A stretch of DNA of 64,000 bases from UBA1268 sp002694955 (GCA_028066355.1 JALCBP010000001.1:124001-188000); one strand, 5' to 3'; shown: positions 17,238 through 25,921, counted from the first letter of the stretch. Program-made: numbers and translations. Notes: a model not told the origin generated them from the sequence alone.

Positions 17238-17975
17238 CTACGCTTCTCCTTCTTGCTTGCCTTGAGATGCCGCGCGACTACGCGCAGAAGCTTTCGCACT
17301 CTTGCGGCCACCCTGCTTGCGAGCTGACCTGGTTCGGCTGCTCTCACGAAGTCGTTTGGTCTCTTCCCGAAACGCATCTATCGCCGCAGTAGTCATCACG
17401 ATCGCTCTCGGCTGGAGGATTGACAGGGCGTTCAGTTCAGCAACCGGCGAGACAGTGACGCCCTGAATGTTTCGTGCGCTCTTCCAAAGATTACCGTTAT
17501 GGGCGTCCGAAGAAACCAAGACGGTTTTCCCGGCCATACCCAGCGAATTTAGCGTCGCCACCATTGCACTTGTCTTGGGAGACTCGAAATCAAGACTCTC
17601 GACAAGTGTTACTTCTTCATCGGCGAGACGTGCTGCTAACGCCATTCGAGTTGCCGACTGAAGCGCTTTACGCGGCATCCTCCAACTAAAGTCTCGCGGG
17701 CGTTTTGCAAATATATGCCCGCCGCCACGACGGACGCCACTTCTTTTCGAACCTGCCCGAGCATTTCCAGTACCCTTTTGGCGATACATTTTTTTTGTCG
17801 TGCCAGAAACTTCTCCACGGCTCTTTGTACGAAATGTACCTTGTCGCAAGTTTGCCTGATACATAACGACGGCGTCATGCAACAATTGCTTATTGATCTT
17901 GGGAGACAACTCTGATGGGTCAATCTCGTACTCCCCAACTTGTTTTCCAGCTGCGTTATAGACAGTGAGGTTCAT
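17238..17975 (-). CDS. rplD: Ribosomal protein uL4, with a basic tail
   Basis: 245 residues from the ATG at 17975, overlapping the rplC stop by four bases (ATGA). Motifs: LRQGTFRTKSRGEVSGTTKK, QKGTGNARAGSKRSGVRRGG, HIFAKRPRDFSWRMPRKA. The last 35-40 residues are almost only Arg, Lys, Ser, Ala and Gln, beyond the usual end. In E. coli uL4 represses its own S10 operon through the leader; a terminator-containing leader is also seen here. Confidence 0.96.
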   Translation of the reverse strand: MNLTVYNAAGKQVGEYEIDPSELSPKINKQLLHDAVVMYQANLRQGTFRTKSRGEVSGTTKKMYRQKGTGNARAGSKRSGVRRGGGHIFAKRPRDFSWRMPRKALQSATRMALAARLADEEVTLVESLDFESPKTSAMVATLNSLGMAGKTVLVSSDAHNGNLWKSARNIQGVTVSPVAELNALSILQPRAIVMTTAAIDAFREETKRLRESSRTRSARKQGGRKSAKASARSRAASQGKQEGEA

Positions 17976-18799
17976 TTCGCACCCTTCTTCTTCGAAGTCG
18001 ACGTTCCAACTCCACCCGAACGCTTAACTTTGTTGGTTTGCCGCACAACGACGTAACCGCCATTCGGCCCAGGCACTGCCCCACGCACTACCAGAAGATT
18101 TCTATCGTTATCAATATTTACAAGACGAAGATTTCTCATCGTGGATCGCTCATTCCCAAAGCGTCCAGCCATCTTCTTTCCTTTGAAGAGGCGACCAGGG
18201 AACTGACACATTCCAGTACCACCCTGGTGCCGATGCACTTTTTTCACACCGTGACTTGCCCGCTGACCACTAAAGCCATGACGCTTCATGACACCGGCGG
18301 TCCCACGCCCTTTCGAAACGCCAATCACATCAACTGCATCACATCCCTCGAATACTGCAACTGTGATTTTCTGTCCTACACGCGCTTTCGTTTCACCCCG
18401 AAATTCTTTCACAAAACGCTGCGGCTCACAGTCAGCCTTGGCTACTATTTCAATGCCGGCATGACTTCGTTTTTTTGCACGCTTGCTATCAAGTTTGACA
18501 ACTTGGCCACGCGCAGAACGACTCGCTAAGCGACGAGGTTTATCACTGTATCCAACTTGAATCGCGTCGTACCCATCACGCTTAGCGGAACGAGACAGAA
18601 GGACTGTGCACGGGCCAGCCTCAATAACAGTTACCGGCACGACCGTACCATCGTCATCAAAGACCTGAGTCATCCCAACTTTACGACCCAGAAGACCTTT
18701 ACGATCCATTTCCACCGGCTCAGGTGCCGTAGCAACCGCAGACGGATCAGTATCCGACTCGCTTTCAGGTGTTTCTACTTTTTTGTCTTCTACAGCCAT
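17972..18799 (-). CDS. rplC: Ribosomal protein uL3, with an acidic N-terminal extension
   Basis: 275 residues from the ATG at 18799. The family core starts at residue 31 (MDRKGLLGRKVGMTQVF); before it lies an acidic stretch rich in Glu, Asp, Ser and Pro not seen in most uL3. Core motifs: GVSKGRGTAGVMKRHGFSG and HRHQGGTGMCQFPGRLFKGK. No clear ribosome-binding site stands before 18799. An ATG at 18844 is an alternative start, and the short frame ending four bases upstream may deliver ribosomes by coupling. Confidence 0.93.
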   Translation of the reverse strand: MAVEDKKVETPESESDTDPSAVATAPEPVEMDRKGLLGRKVGMTQVFDDDGTVVPVTVIEAGPCTVLLSRSAKRDGYDAIQVGYSDKPRRLASRSARGQVVKLDSKRAKKRSHAGIEIVAKADCEPQRFVKEFRGETKARVGQKITVAVFEGCDAVDVIGVSKGRGTAGVMKRHGFSGQRASHGVKKVHRHQGGTGMCQFPGRLFKGKKMAGRFGNERSTMRNLRLVNIDNDRNLLVVRGAVPGPNGGYVVVRQTNKVKRSGGVGTSTSKKKGAK

Positions 18800-18803
18800 G
18801 TTT

Positions 18804-18854
18804 TTAATCGCCGAAGACTTTATCAGCCAAAGCCGACAAAGCATCTTCCGTCAC
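18804..18854 (-). CDS. Possible 16-residue leader peptide before rplC (speculative)
   Basis: A short frame with a GTG at 18854, AGAGG eight bases upstream, and a TAA four bases before the rplC ATG. The peptide would be MTEDALSALADKVFGD. rplC lacks its own visible ribosome-binding site, so re-initiation after this peptide would explain how it is translated. Only the arrangement is seen. Chance is a real alternative, and if rplC starts at 18844 this frame means nothing. Confidence 0.2.
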   Translation of the reverse strand: MTEDALSALADKVFGD

Positions 18855-18958
18855 ACCTGAAGCCTCTTAGCTGCGGGAGAAGTCGTTCCCTTCGACCCTT
18901 ACCCGCGAAGCCTTCCGAGCATGAACTTTGCGCTCCTAGTTTGCGTTTCCTTAACCCT

Positions 18959-18976
18959 TGAAACCCGCAGGTTTCA
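18959..18976 (-). repeat. Hairpin in the rpsJ-rplC spacer
   Basis: TGAAACC, four-base loop, GGTTTCA: a perfect seven-pair stem in the 201-base spacer between rpsJ and rplC. No U-run follows. Such a long spacer is unusual, since these two genes are normally almost adjacent. Possible RNA regulatory or processing element. Confidence 0.4.
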
Positions 18977-19000
18977 CCCTTCTTTATGAACCTCGACGAA

Positions 19001-19327
19001 CTATGCCGACGAGGCCTTAATCTTAATATCTACACCAGCTGGCAGGCTCAGCTTATTGAGAGCCTCAATCGTCTTGGCTGTCGCCTGAACAATATCTACG
19101 ACCCGTTTGTGGGTTCGAATTTCATATTGCTGGCGAGCCTTCTTATCAACATGTGGACCCGAGAGGACCGTGTATCGTTCAATTCGTGTTGGAAGTGGTA
19201 TTGGCCCGTGTACTTCAGAATTTGTTCGCTTCGCCGTATCAACGATCTCGGCAGCACTCTGATCGAGTACTGCATGGTCATACGCTTCCATTCGAATGCG
19301 AATTATTTCCTGCGTTGGCGCAGCCAC
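19001..19327 (-). CDS. rpsJ: Ribosomal protein uS10
   Basis: 108 residues from GTG at 19327, with GGAG seven bases upstream. The ATG-started frame reaching 19399 would add 24 residues that have no place in the family and would read through the leader hairpins, so it is rejected. Motifs: IIRIRMEAYDHAVLDQSAAE, GPIPLPTRIERYTVLSGPHV and YEIRTHKRVVDIV. First gene of the S10 block. It also acts in antitermination as NusE in other bacteria. Confidence 0.95.
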   Translation of the reverse strand: MAAPTQEIIRIRMEAYDHAVLDQSAAEIVDTAKRTNSEVHGPIPLPTRIERYTVLSGPHVDKKARQQYEIRTHKRVVDIVQATAKTIEALNKLSLPAGVDIKIKASSA

Positions 19328-19517
19328 GGCAAAACTCCAATTCCACTTTCTCTGAACACTGTCGCGGCAACTGCTCCACAGACGCCACAATACTCGCACA
19401 CCGAAGTGTGAAAAAATGACGTCGACAGACTGTCGCCGAGACTAAAAAAAGCCGTCGAAACGGCAATCTCCACCACGACCTAGCCCAGTGAGGAACCGGG
19501 GGCCATAGATAGAGGAA
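19328..19517 (-). promoter_or_regulatory. Structured leader of the S10 operon
   Basis: About 190 bases from the predicted transcription start to the rpsJ GTG. In order it holds: an intrinsic terminator at 19444-19464, a palindrome CGACAGTCTGTCG at 19423-19435, and a second UUCG-loop hairpin (CACAC-TTCG-GTGTG) at 19397-19410. The E. coli S10 leader is of similar size and is controlled by uL4 attenuation. Here the structures are seen, but the control mechanism is inferred. Confidence 0.55.
19444..19464 (-). terminator. Intrinsic terminator between the EF-G gene and rpsJ
   Basis: On the minus strand GCCGT-TTCG-ACGGC is followed at once by seven T. This is a compact, textbook Rho-independent terminator with a UUCG loop. 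It lies 138 bases past the EF-G stop and about 55 bases downstream of the predicted S10 promoter start. It may therefore end EF-G transcripts, attenuate the S10 operon, or both. Confidence 0.8.
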
Positions 19518-19523
19518 ACTCGA

Positions 19524-19552
19524 AATGTAAGACCGCTGGTTACAGATGTCAA
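19524..19552 (-). promoter_or_regulatory. Predicted sigma-70-type promoter of the S10-spc-alpha operon
   Basis: TTGACA (19547-19552) and TACATT (19524-19529) separated by exactly 17 bases on the minus strand, about 200 bases before rpsJ. The -35 is a perfect match and the -10 matches four of six, including the key first A and last T. It lies after the EF-G stop and before the terminator. Confidence 0.6.
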
Positions 19553-19601
19553 CACACCGGCCTCTTTACCGGCATATTCTGTGCCTCTCTGGTCTATCCG
19601 G

Positions 19602-21713
19602 TCAGACAAATGACTCTGCCGTTTCCGCAGATGCCGGTCCATATTTTAACGGAGCCATTGTAAAGCTTGCTCTCCCCTGACTAACACTCCGAACGGCAGC
19701 TGAGTACCCAAACATCTCTGCAAGTGGAGCTTCCGCCGTTAAAACGTTCATCCCGCTTCGGATTTCAGTCGCTGTAATAATGGCCCGACGTTGCTGCAAA
19801 TCATTTATCACATCACCCAAATGCTCTTCAGGGACACTCACCTCAACCCGCATAATCGGCTCCAAAAGAACTGTGCCAGCCGTTTCGAGCATCCGCTCGA
19901 GACCATCAGCAGCAGCGATCCTAATGGCAACATCTGTTGGGAGTGTCTCAGGAACTGCTGTCTCGCGTACTACAATCCGCAGGCCCCATAGCGGACACCC
20001 CTTCAGCCCGCCTCTCTCTGCACTCTCTCGTACAGATTCTGTCATTATGCGAGCAACTTCGGCGAGCTGCTCCGACTCGGGAAACCAGCTTTGCTCAACA
20101 GTCACGCCAGACTGTTGGCCCGTCGGCTCGGCAGCGATCGCAACCGTGGCTTCGAGCGTCTGTCCAGCCACTTGCCGATTCGACTGACCCTGTACTTGTA
20201 CTGATTTGCCGAGAGTCTCCTTAAAGCTCACCCGAGGCTTGTGCACACGACAATTCAGGTTGAATTCTCGCTCGAGCCGATGACGAATCACCTCGAGATG
20301 CAGTTCGCCCATTCCAGATATCAAGGTTTGCCCTGTTTCTTCACTCTCGATTGCCCGAAAGGTAGGATCTTGTCGCTTCATCATTTCAAGTGCCTCCGAG
20401 AGTTTTTTTCTCTCTAGACTCGTCTCTGGCTCAATCGCCATCGAAATGACTGTTTCTGGAAATTCAATTGACTCAAGCACAATTGGGGCCTGAGCATCAC
20501 AAAGCGTGTCGCCCGTTACACTTTGGCGTGGGCCAATGATCCCAACGATGTCGCCCGCTGAACAGGACGATACCTGCTCCCGACGGTCAGCCTGAACATG
20601 CCACAGTTGCGCGATGTTTTCTTTTTTCTGCCGCTCCGGATTCCAAGCTCGGCTTCCGGCCTTTAATGTCCCGGAATAAATACGGACAAACGCAATATCT
20701 CCGTGCTTTTCAGCAAGAATTTTAAAAACTAACCCGCAGAAGGGAGCCTCCGGGTCAGGAGGTCGTTGTATTGCCGTTGGCTCTTTCTTCTTGGGATCAA
20801 ACCCCTCTACGGGAGGCACATCAACAGGACTTGGGAGATACCAGGCTACGGCATCGAGCACAGGTTGAACGCCAATGCAATCTAGCGCGGACCCAGCCAG
20901 AACGGGTATGACCTTGCGTTGAATCGTAGCTTTGCGAATAGTCTCACGCATGAGTTCAACAGGTATGGCCGTTTCGGCAAGCGCAAGTTCAGCTAACTCA
21001 TCAGAATAGTCGAACAAAGTTGAAACAAGTTGTTCCCTCCACTCAGTGGCCTCGGCTTCAAATTCTGCCGGAACGCTCGATCGCATTGGCTCAACGGCCG
21101 CAGCTTCACCACCAAGCACCTCATCTTTCGGAGGGAACGTGACCAATTCCATGGTGATTAAGTCAATCACTCCTCGAAACGGATCAGCCACATGTGGTGG
21201 ACCAATACCGACGGGGATTTGCAACAAAAGTGGCTCGGCCTTCAGACGTTCACGGATTTGATCGATTGTTCCAAAAAAGCTAGCGCCCTCCCGATCAAGT
21301 TTATTGACGAGCACTATCCGTGGCACTGCATATCGATCTGCCTGACGCCAAACAGTTTCACTCTGCGCCTCAACTCCTTCACGGGCTGAGAGCACAACAA
21401 CTGCGCCATCGAGAACACGCAGACTACGCTCGACTTCAGCTGTAAAATCTACGTGCCCTGGCGTATCAATTAGATTTACAACGGTGTCTCGCCAAGGAAA
21501 AGAAACTGCTGCTGAGTAAATGGTAATACCACGTTCTTGTTCTTCTGGATCAAAGTCTGTCACGGTTGTGCCATGATCAACATCTCCTAATCTGTGTATT
21601 GCTTTTGTGAAAAAAAGCATTCGTTCAGTAAGTGTTGTTTTGCCAGCATCGATATGGGCAATGATGCCAATATTACGAATCTTCTGGATCGATTTACTAG
21701 GAGCACGAGGCAT
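19602..21713 (-). CDS. Elongation factor G, EFG2-like
   Basis: 703 residues from the ATG at 21713. GTPase motifs: AHIDAGKTTLTER (P-loop), GITIYSAAV (switch I), DTPGHVDF (switch II) and NKLD. Domains II to V follow at normal length. The switch I region TVTDFDPEEQERGIT and the GVEAQSETVWRQADRY stretch look closer to mitochondrial EFG2 than to canonical FusA. Spirochaetes and planctomycetes carry paired EF-Gs, of which the EFG2 type works in ribosome recycling with RRF. This copy sits alone before rpsJ, without rpsL, rpsG or tuf. EF-G membership is certain; the EFG2 subtype is inference from memory. Confidence 0.93.
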   Translation of the reverse strand: MPRAPSKSIQKIRNIGIIAHIDAGKTTLTERMLFFTKAIHRLGDVDHGTTVTDFDPEEQERGITIYSAAVSFPWRDTVVNLIDTPGHVDFTAEVERSLRVLDGAVVVLSAREGVEAQSETVWRQADRYAVPRIVLVNKLDREGASFFGTIDQIRERLKAEPLLLQIPVGIGPPHVADPFRGVIDLITMELVTFPPKDEVLGGEAAAVEPMRSSVPAEFEAEATEWREQLVSTLFDYSDELAELALAETAIPVELMRETIRKATIQRKVIPVLAGSALDCIGVQPVLDAVAWYLPSPVDVPPVEGFDPKKKEPTAIQRPPDPEAPFCGLVFKILAEKHGDIAFVRIYSGTLKAGSRAWNPERQKKENIAQLWHVQADRREQVSSCSAGDIVGIIGPRQSVTGDTLCDAQAPIVLESIEFPETVISMAIEPETSLERKKLSEALEMMKRQDPTFRAIESEETGQTLISGMGELHLEVIRHRLEREFNLNCRVHKPRVSFKETLGKSVQVQGQSNRQVAGQTLEATVAIAAEPTGQQSGVTVEQSWFPESEQLAEVARIMTESVRESAERGGLKGCPLWGLRIVVRETAVPETLPTDVAIRIAAADGLERMLETAGTVLLEPIMRVEVSVPEEHLGDVINDLQQRRAIITATEIRSGMNVLTAEAPLAEMFGYSAAVRSVSQGRASFTMAPLKYGPASAETAESFV

Positions 21714-21944
21714 GTGTTAAGGACGCGTTTGTTTGCTAGGGGTGATGGAATACTACAAGAAAATGGGACTCTTCAGGCCATTCGGTTAAACTACCGTTTA
21801 CGTTCGAACAGATTCACTTGTTTCCAAGAGTAGTCCCCTACGGGTGAAAGAGAACTAAGCCACACATAATTTGTAGTCTAACGACCGAAGCCAAACCGTG
21901 CGTCCAACTTTCTGGGAATAGCTCGCTCCAGCTGTAGGCCATAC
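21714..21944 (+). other. Divergent spacer between the EF-G gene and cstA
   Basis: 231 bases that must hold the promoters of both genes. I see no convincing -35/-10 pair, tRNA or small gene. CTTG-tttc-CAAG near 21822 is a short hairpin of doubtful meaning. Confidence 0.4.
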
Positions 21945-23840
21945 ATGATCATTATACTTATCACGTTAATAGCGGCACTTGCTCTCATCTGTGGATACTG
22001 TTTTTACGGAGATTGGCTCAGCACAAGGTTATTTTCACTGAATGACCAGTCTGTTGTTCCAAGCATTGCATGCCGCGATGGGCACGACTTCGTACCTACA
22101 CCAACGCCAATTGTTTTTGGCCATCACTTCACAAGCATTGCTGGGACTGGCCCTATAGTAGGCCCAGCGCTCGCAATTATGTGGGGCTGGGGGCCGGCAC
22201 TTTTTTGGGTCCTTCTCGGTTCAATCTTCATCGGAGGCATGCACGACATGGCAGTGCTTGTTGTGAGCCTTCGCAATCGCGGGATGACTATTGGCGAAAT
22301 TGCAGGGCGACTTCTTAATCCCCGCGTACGTCTACTCTTCCTCATCCTCCTTCTCTTTGCTCTCTGGGTTGTATTGGCAATCTTTGGATGGGTTATCGCG
22401 AACGTTTTCGTCCAGTTTCCTGAAGCCATTCTGCCTGTTTTTCTTCAAATCCCCATCGCCATCCTGATTGGTACTCAGGTGCACAAGCGGGGTCGCAGCC
22501 TGAGTGGACCAGCCCTCTTTGCTTTAGTATTCATGTACGCAACTGTTTGGCTTGGGGCAGGCTGTCCAGGTACGACGTGGACGGGCGGTTCGTTGGGAGC
22601 CGCTATTCAAGAGATGAATCAGTTTATTGCTGCATGGCCAATTTGGCTGTGGGTGGCAATCTTACTGTCGTATTGTTATGTCGCAAGCGTTCTACCGGTC
22701 TGGGTCCTGCTGCAACCGAGGGACTTCATCAACAGTTTGCAATTAATCTCAAGTCTCGGCCTAGTTGTCTTGGGGCTGCTCGTTGCTGCCGTTGTCGGGC
22801 CAAACGCTGTTTCGTCGCATGAAGCGACCCCCGCTCTAACTATGTTTGCCCCTTTTCTTGATTTACATCCACAGAACGCCCCGCCAATCTTTCCCTTTCT
22901 TTTTGTGACAATCGGCTGTGGTGCTGTAAGTGGCTTTCATTGTCTTGTAAGTTCAGGGACATCGAGCAAGCAACTCAGGTGCGAGACTGACGCAAGGGCG
23001 GTGGGTTACGGTTCGATGCTACTGGAAGGATTTCTTGCTGTTTTGGTCATTGTTGCAGTAGGGGGAGGCATTGGCCTTGGTTGGCCAGAAGAGTACCCGG
23101 GGCTTTCAGGCACACCACTTTGGGATGCCCTTTATGCTGACTGGAAAGATGTTACAGGTGGTAAGGCTATCGCCGCATTCGTGGTTGGCTCAGGAAACTT
23201 TCTCGAATCGCTTGGTATTAATGCAACGATGTCGCGGGCGATAATCGGCGTGCTCGTCGCGAGTTTCGCGGGCACAACTCTTGATACTGCTACACGACTA
23301 CAACGATATGTTGTGCAGGAACTGGCTCGTACTCTTTTGGATAAAGTTCCTGTAACAGTGAAGTCAAACCGTTCGGCATCACTGGTAATACAGCCGCTTC
23401 ATTGGCTAACAACAGCCCATGGTGCAACTCTCTTTGCTGTAACAACTGCTTTTTTTCTTGCGATGGTTCCAGCGCCGGGAAAAAGCTGGTCAATGGAGAC
23501 AATAGGTACGGGCGGGCTCATCTTGTGGCCATTGTTTGGAGCAACAAATCAGTTGCTTGCCGGCCTTTCACTTCTGGTTGTCAGCTTCTATCTCAGACGC
23601 CGCGAGTTGCCGACCTGGATTGCCAGTTTGCCGATGGCTTTCATGCTAGCAATACCAGCCTGGGCATTGATCTACAACATAGACACATGGCTATCTGGCG
23701 GAAGCCTTGGCCTCGTCGCGGTAGCAATGGTCATGCTGGCTGTTGAGTTGTGGTTGATTATTGAGGGCATTCTTCTCTGGGGACGAATTCGGGGATTACT
23801 GGAGCCTCCCGCAGAGCCGACGACCCCATCGAAAACGTAA
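21945..23840 (+). CDS. cstA: CstA-family carbon starvation permease
   Basis: 631 residues with about 16 hydrophobic segments. The family signature is clear near the N-terminus: PIVFGHHFTSIAGTGPIVGP, then GGMHDMAVLVVSLRNRGMTI. FATTLDTATRLQRYV-like and GATNQLLAGLSL elements stand near the C-terminus. Members import peptides or pyruvate across the inner membrane and are often induced when carbon is scarce. The ATG at 21945 has a weak TAGG upstream. It stands alone, divergent from the EF-G gene and convergent with argS. Substrate not determinable here. Confidence 0.93.
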   Translation: MIIILITLIAALALICGYCFYGDWLSTRLFSLNDQSVVPSIACRDGHDFVPTPTPIVFGHHFTSIAGTGPIVGPALAIMWGWGPALFWVLLGSIFIGGMHDMAVLVVSLRNRGMTIGEIAGRLLNPRVRLLFLILLLFALWVVLAIFGWVIANVFVQFPEAILPVFLQIPIAILIGTQVHKRGRSLSGPALFALVFMYATVWLGAGCPGTTWTGGSLGAAIQEMNQFIAAWPIWLWVAILLSYCYVASVLPVWVLLQPRDFINSLQLISSLGLVVLGLLVAAVVGPNAVSSHEATPALTMFAPFLDLHPQNAPPIFPFLFVTIGCGAVSGFHCLVSSGTSSKQLRCETDARAVGYGSMLLEGFLAVLVIVAVGGGIGLGWPEEYPGLSGTPLWDALYADWKDVTGGKAIAAFVVGSGNFLESLGINATMSRAIIGVLVASFAGTTLDTATRLQRYVVQELARTLLDKVPVTVKSNRSASLVIQPLHWLTTAHGATLFAVTTAFFLAMVPAPGKSWSMETIGTGGLILWPLFGATNQLLAGLSLLVVSFYLRRRELPTWIASLPMAFMLAIPAWALIYNIDTWLSGGSLGLVAVAMVMLAVELWLIIEGILLWGRIRGLLEPPAEPTTPSKT

Positions 23841-23846
23841 AACCGT

Positions 23847-23914
23847 TGTAATCCAAACACAAGACGAACAACAGCTGATTCGTTTTGAACGAAAGACCTC
23901 TAATTTGGATTACA
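23847..23914 (+). repeat. Nested inverted repeats between convergent cstA and argS
   Basis: An 11-base perfect inverted repeat, TGTAATCCAAA (23847-23857) and TTTGGATTACA (23904-23914), flanks a 46-base interval with a second hairpin, TTCGTT-TTG-AACGAA, inside. The right arm covers the argS stop. It could act as a two-way terminator, but no U-run follows on either strand. Confidence 0.5.
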
Positions 23915-25799
23915 TCTGATTGGGAACACGGATACCAAGCAACTCCATCCCTTGTCGTAAAGTCCGTCCCGTCAGGTCGGATAAGACGAGGCGAGTTGTA
24001 CGTTTATGCCCGTCGGCCTTCAAGACCGAGAGAGCATCGTAGAAACTCGAAAAACAACTTGCCAAGTCGTAAAGCCAAGATGTCATTACATTTGGTCGGT
24101 AGTCAAGTTCAACATCCTCTAACACCGCCTTGAACCGCAGAAGAGTCAGGGCCAGCCTTCGTTCCAACGGATCCGACAGCTCTAAAACAGATGGATTGTC
24201 GTGGACTTCACGACGGAGAAGTTCTCGATTCACGCCTCCTCGAGTCACGATGCCTTCCACACGTGCAACAGCGTACTGCATGTAAGCCGCCGTATTTCCC
24301 TTCAATTCAAGCATTTTGTCAAAACTAAATACGTAATCAGTGGTTCTATTCTGTGACAAATCTGCATATTTAATAGCACCAATGCCAACGGCTTCAGCCA
24401 CTTGCCGCCGCCGGGCATCATCCATTCCCTGACGTGCCTGTTCTCCCTCACCGACAATCAGGGCTGCTCGCTGAACTCCCTCATCAAGCAAGGATTCCAG
24501 GCCAACAGTATCTCCAGCTCTCGTCTTGAAGGGCTTGCCATCTTCACCAAGAACGGTGCCAAAAGCCACGTGGATTAGATCTATGTTGGAGAACTGCTGT
24601 CCCACACGGCAACCCCAGGAACGGGCAGTTGCAAACACTTGCTCAAAATGCTGACTTTGACGGTGGTCGACGATATAAAGAATTCGATCCGGCTTCCAAT
24701 GCTCAGCACGCCAAGCGAGAGTTGCTAAATCTGTTGTGGCATAAAGAAACGCTCCATCCGCTTTCTGAACCAGCAGTGGAGCTTCATACCCATCCAAAAA
24801 GACTCCAACAGCCCCTCGGCTCTCCCTCGCCATTCCACCATCAATCAAATCTTTAACAACTTCAGCTAGAAGTGGTTGGTAGAAACTTTCACCCATCGTG
24901 TGATCAAACGTAATATCTAGACGTCTATAAATCCGCTCAATTTCTTCACGACAGACTGGCATAAATTGTTTCCAAAGTCTGGTATTCTCAGGATCACCTT
25001 CGTGCAACTTAACAGTTTCAGAGAGTACTTCCTGTCGTGCATCCGGATACTTCTCAACTAGTCCCGCTGCAATCGAGTCGTTTGCTATTTCCTGAGGATC
25101 AGCATCTACGACCTTACGAACCAACCGATAAAGTCTTCCGAGTTCCTGCGTCGGGTTTAGTTCGTAAGCAGAGGCATCAAGGCAATGCTTCCACCCCCAA
25201 AGAATCATTCCAAATTGTGTTCCCCAATCACCCAAATGATTATCTGTAATCACTGAATGACCATGAAAACGAAGGATTCGTGACAGCGCATCACCAATAA
25301 CTGTTGAACGAATATGCCCGACATGCATCGGCTTTGCGACATTGGGCGATGAATAGTCAAGAACAATAGTCTGTGGATAAGACACCTTCGCTACACCCAA
25401 ACGATCATCACAACAGGCTGCTCTTACACCATCAGCAAGTGCTTGATCGAGAACCCGCACATTGATAAATCCAGGACCAACAGGAGCATCAATTGGCTGG
25501 AAAGACTTTTGGAATTCCTGATCTTTATTGATTTTTGCAATTAAGTCACTTGCCAGGTCCCGTGGCTTCACGCCCATTTTTTTCGCGAGCGGCATAGCCA
25601 GAGTCGCCGTAAAGTCACCGAACTTCGGGTCTGCTGTTTCACGAACCTGCTCAAGTAGCGCTGGTATCTCTTCTGATGATATGGTCAGGTCGTCTTCGGA
25701 TACGGCTTGCGCAAGAACACCTGCAAGCACACTACGAAAAGCTTCCCTGAAATTCGTTACAGGAAATCCATCAGATGATAAATTCGATTTTCTAGGCAT
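23910..25799 (-). CDS. argS: Arginyl-tRNA synthetase
   Basis: 629 residues from the ATG at 25799. It charges tRNA-Arg with arginine using ATP. The N-terminal Add1 domain precedes the class I HIGH site, here SSPNVAKPMHVGHIRSTVIG. The KMSK-equivalent region is KPFKTRAGDTVGLE, and the DALR anticodon-binding domain ends the protein (YAVARVEGIVTRG through LSDLTGRTLRQGMELLGI). It follows rsfS by 141 bases. Length and motifs are normal. Confidence 0.97.
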   Translation of the reverse strand: MPRKSNLSSDGFPVTNFREAFRSVLAGVLAQAVSEDDLTISSEEIPALLEQVRETADPKFGDFTATLAMPLAKKMGVKPRDLASDLIAKINKDQEFQKSFQPIDAPVGPGFINVRVLDQALADGVRAACCDDRLGVAKVSYPQTIVLDYSSPNVAKPMHVGHIRSTVIGDALSRILRFHGHSVITDNHLGDWGTQFGMILWGWKHCLDASAYELNPTQELGRLYRLVRKVVDADPQEIANDSIAAGLVEKYPDARQEVLSETVKLHEGDPENTRLWKQFMPVCREEIERIYRRLDITFDHTMGESFYQPLLAEVVKDLIDGGMARESRGAVGVFLDGYEAPLLVQKADGAFLYATTDLATLAWRAEHWKPDRILYIVDHRQSQHFEQVFATARSWGCRVGQQFSNIDLIHVAFGTVLGEDGKPFKTRAGDTVGLESLLDEGVQRAALIVGEGEQARQGMDDARRRQVAEAVGIGAIKYADLSQNRTTDYVFSFDKMLELKGNTAAYMQYAVARVEGIVTRGGVNRELLRREVHDNPSVLELSDPLERRLALTLLRFKAVLEDVELDYRPNVMTSWLYDLASCFSSFYDALSVLKADGHKRTTRLVLSDLTGRTLRQGMELLGIRVPNQM

Positions 25800-25899
25800 G
25801 CATACTCCAACGAAACAACCTATCGACTAACACGTAAGCGGTTCACACGAATTACTTGCTTACCAACCGTTCTTGCCTCCCAAGACTCTTTGCAGTCCG

Positions 25900-25921
25900 T
25901 AGCATTCGGCACAAAATGCTA
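25900..25921 (-). repeat. Hairpin in the rsfS-argS spacer
   Basis: TAGCATT, eight-base loop, AATGCTA: a perfect seven-pair stem shortly after the rsfS stop. No U-run. Possibly a weak terminator or an RNA stability element. Confidence 0.35.

Noticed and set aside
19001..19399. Longer rpsJ with 24 extra N-terminal residues
   Set aside because: The extra residues are Trp/Arg-rich, unlike uS10, and come from the hairpin-containing leader. GTG at 19327 has GGAG at the right distance.
21714..21944. tRNA gene in the EF-G/cstA spacer, because of a GTTCGAA string near 21800
   Set aside because: No acceptor stem or anticodon arm can be built around it. No other spacer shows a tRNA pattern.
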